Source of the DNA: Variovorax sp. N23
Lineage (GTDB): Bacteria; Pseudomonadota; Gammaproteobacteria; Burkholderiales; Burkholderiaceae_C
Assembly: GCF_025486315.1 (NCBI RefSeq)
Contig: NZ_JAOOPY010000001.1
Location: 248,001-312,000 of the forward strand
Length of the DNA stretch: 64,000 nucleotides
Direction of reading: 5' to 3'
The translations under genes were made by a program, and so were the position numbers. The notes under the pieces are model-generated. The model saw only the letters and a program-made list of their open reading frames with translations. It ran no database searches and was not told the DNA's origin. How positions within the stretch are numbered: position 1 is the stretch's first letter; the number at the start of each line of letters is the position of its first letter. This document shows positions 63,464-64,000 of the stretch, piece after piece.

Positions 63464-64000
63464 ATGACGCAGGTGGTCGGCATCCTGGGTGGCATGGGCC
63501 CCGCGGCGGGCGCCGACTTCGTGCGGCTGTTCGTCGACGCGTGCGCGCAGCACATGCGCGCGGCTGGCGAGCCGGTGCGCGACCAGGCCTTTCCCGAGCA
63601 CTGGCTGGCGCAGGTGCCGGTGCCTGACCGCACCGGCGCGCTCGAGCGTTCGGGCGAGGGCGCGCACCAGCCGCTCGAGCCGATGCTGCAGGCGCTCGGC
63701 CGGCTGGCCGCGCTGGGCAGCCGTGCCGTCGCCATCGCCTGCAACACGGCGCACGCCTGGCATGCGACGCTGCAGCAGCGTTTTCCGCAGATCGAGCTGC
63801 TGCATGTGGCGCGCGAAGTCGCAGCGCACCTGGCGGCGCAGGGCCAGACGCAGGTGGCGCTGATGGCGACCGAAGGCACCTACCGCGTGCGCCTCTACGA
63901 AGAGGCACTGGCCGATGCCGGCCTCGAATGCCATCTGCCGCTGCCGGCCGAACGCGCGCTGGTGATGCGCGGCATCTACGACGGCGTGAAGGCCGGCGAC
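63464..64000 (+). CDS. Aspartate/glutamate racemase family protein (cut by window end)
   Basis: 179 codons are present and the frame is open at the window edge. VVGILGGMGPAAGADFVRL and the first catalytic cysteine in IACNTAHAWH are visible. The second cysteine region lies beyond the end. PLP-independent racemase predicted to interconvert L- and D-Asp or Glu. Together with dadA and the binding protein it forms a D-/L-amino-acid module. Confidence 0.87.
   Translation, partial: MTQVVGILGGMGPAAGADFVRLFVDACAQHMRAAGEPVRDQAFPEHWLAQVPVPDRTGALERSGEGAHQPLEPMLQALGRLAALGSRAVAIACNTAHAWHATLQQRFPQIELLHVAREVAAHLAAQGQTQVALMATEGTYRVRLYEEALADAGLECHLPLPAERALVMRGIYDGVKAGD

Overview
The window is GC-rich chromosomal DNA from a beta-proteobacterium, most likely Burkholderiales/Comamonadaceae. 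The basis is gene order (rpsP-rimM-trmD-rplS; purM divergent from hda, then pcnB-folK; DUF47-pit; polA next to a DUF2782-like gene and thrB), the style of the proteins, and a dispersed intergenic repeat of a kind I associate with that family. There is no phage, IS element or CRISPR array. Two tRNA genes are present (Lys-CTT, Ala-CGC).

Region 1 (1-19.6 kb) is an accessory stress/redox island. It holds a lysine/alanine-rich coiled-coil protein, two cyclopropane-fatty-acid-synthase-type methyltransferases (the second coupled to a DHCR24/TmsA-like flavoprotein), a zinc alcohol dehydrogenase, Hsp20, a DrrAB-type ABC exporter, a P-type Mg2+ ATPase, a DevBCA/NodT-type tripartite exporter, an acetoacetyl-CoA reductase, a YflT/DUF1269-like protein, a triple-BON protein and a universal stress protein. 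The content resembles low-oxygen persistence loci such as lxa of Burkholderia cenocepacia. Six promoters in this island share an oriented FNR/CRP-type 14-mer, TTGAY-N4-CKCAA read toward the gene, centred 31-32 bp from a TAGANT-like -10 element. I consider this the most interesting signal in the window. Four genes in the same island carry apparent single-base frameshifts (second CFA-type enzyme, HlyD, DevA-like ATPase, UspA), whereas none is seen in the remaining 44 kb.

Region 2 (19.6-55 kb) is mainly conserved housekeeping: purM, hda, pcnB, folK, a phosphate transport pair behind a possible PHO box, a membrane/ATP-grasp fusion, the rpsP-rimM-trmD-rplS operon, a NUDIX hydrolase, a CobD/CbiB-like protein with hisC, a GT4-rsgA-phhB-M48 protease group, orn, a DEAD-box helicase with a long leader, guaC, ompW, azurin, uvrD, thrB and polA.

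Region 3 (55-64 kb) is nutrient- and metal-related. It has a LysR regulator, a likely copper cluster (DUF2946 protein, TonB-dependent receptor, YcnI-PCuAC fusion), an unusual LysR-type regulator with two helix-turn-helix domains, and an amino-acid module (dadA, periplasmic amino-acid-binding protein, Asp/Glu racemase cut by the window end).
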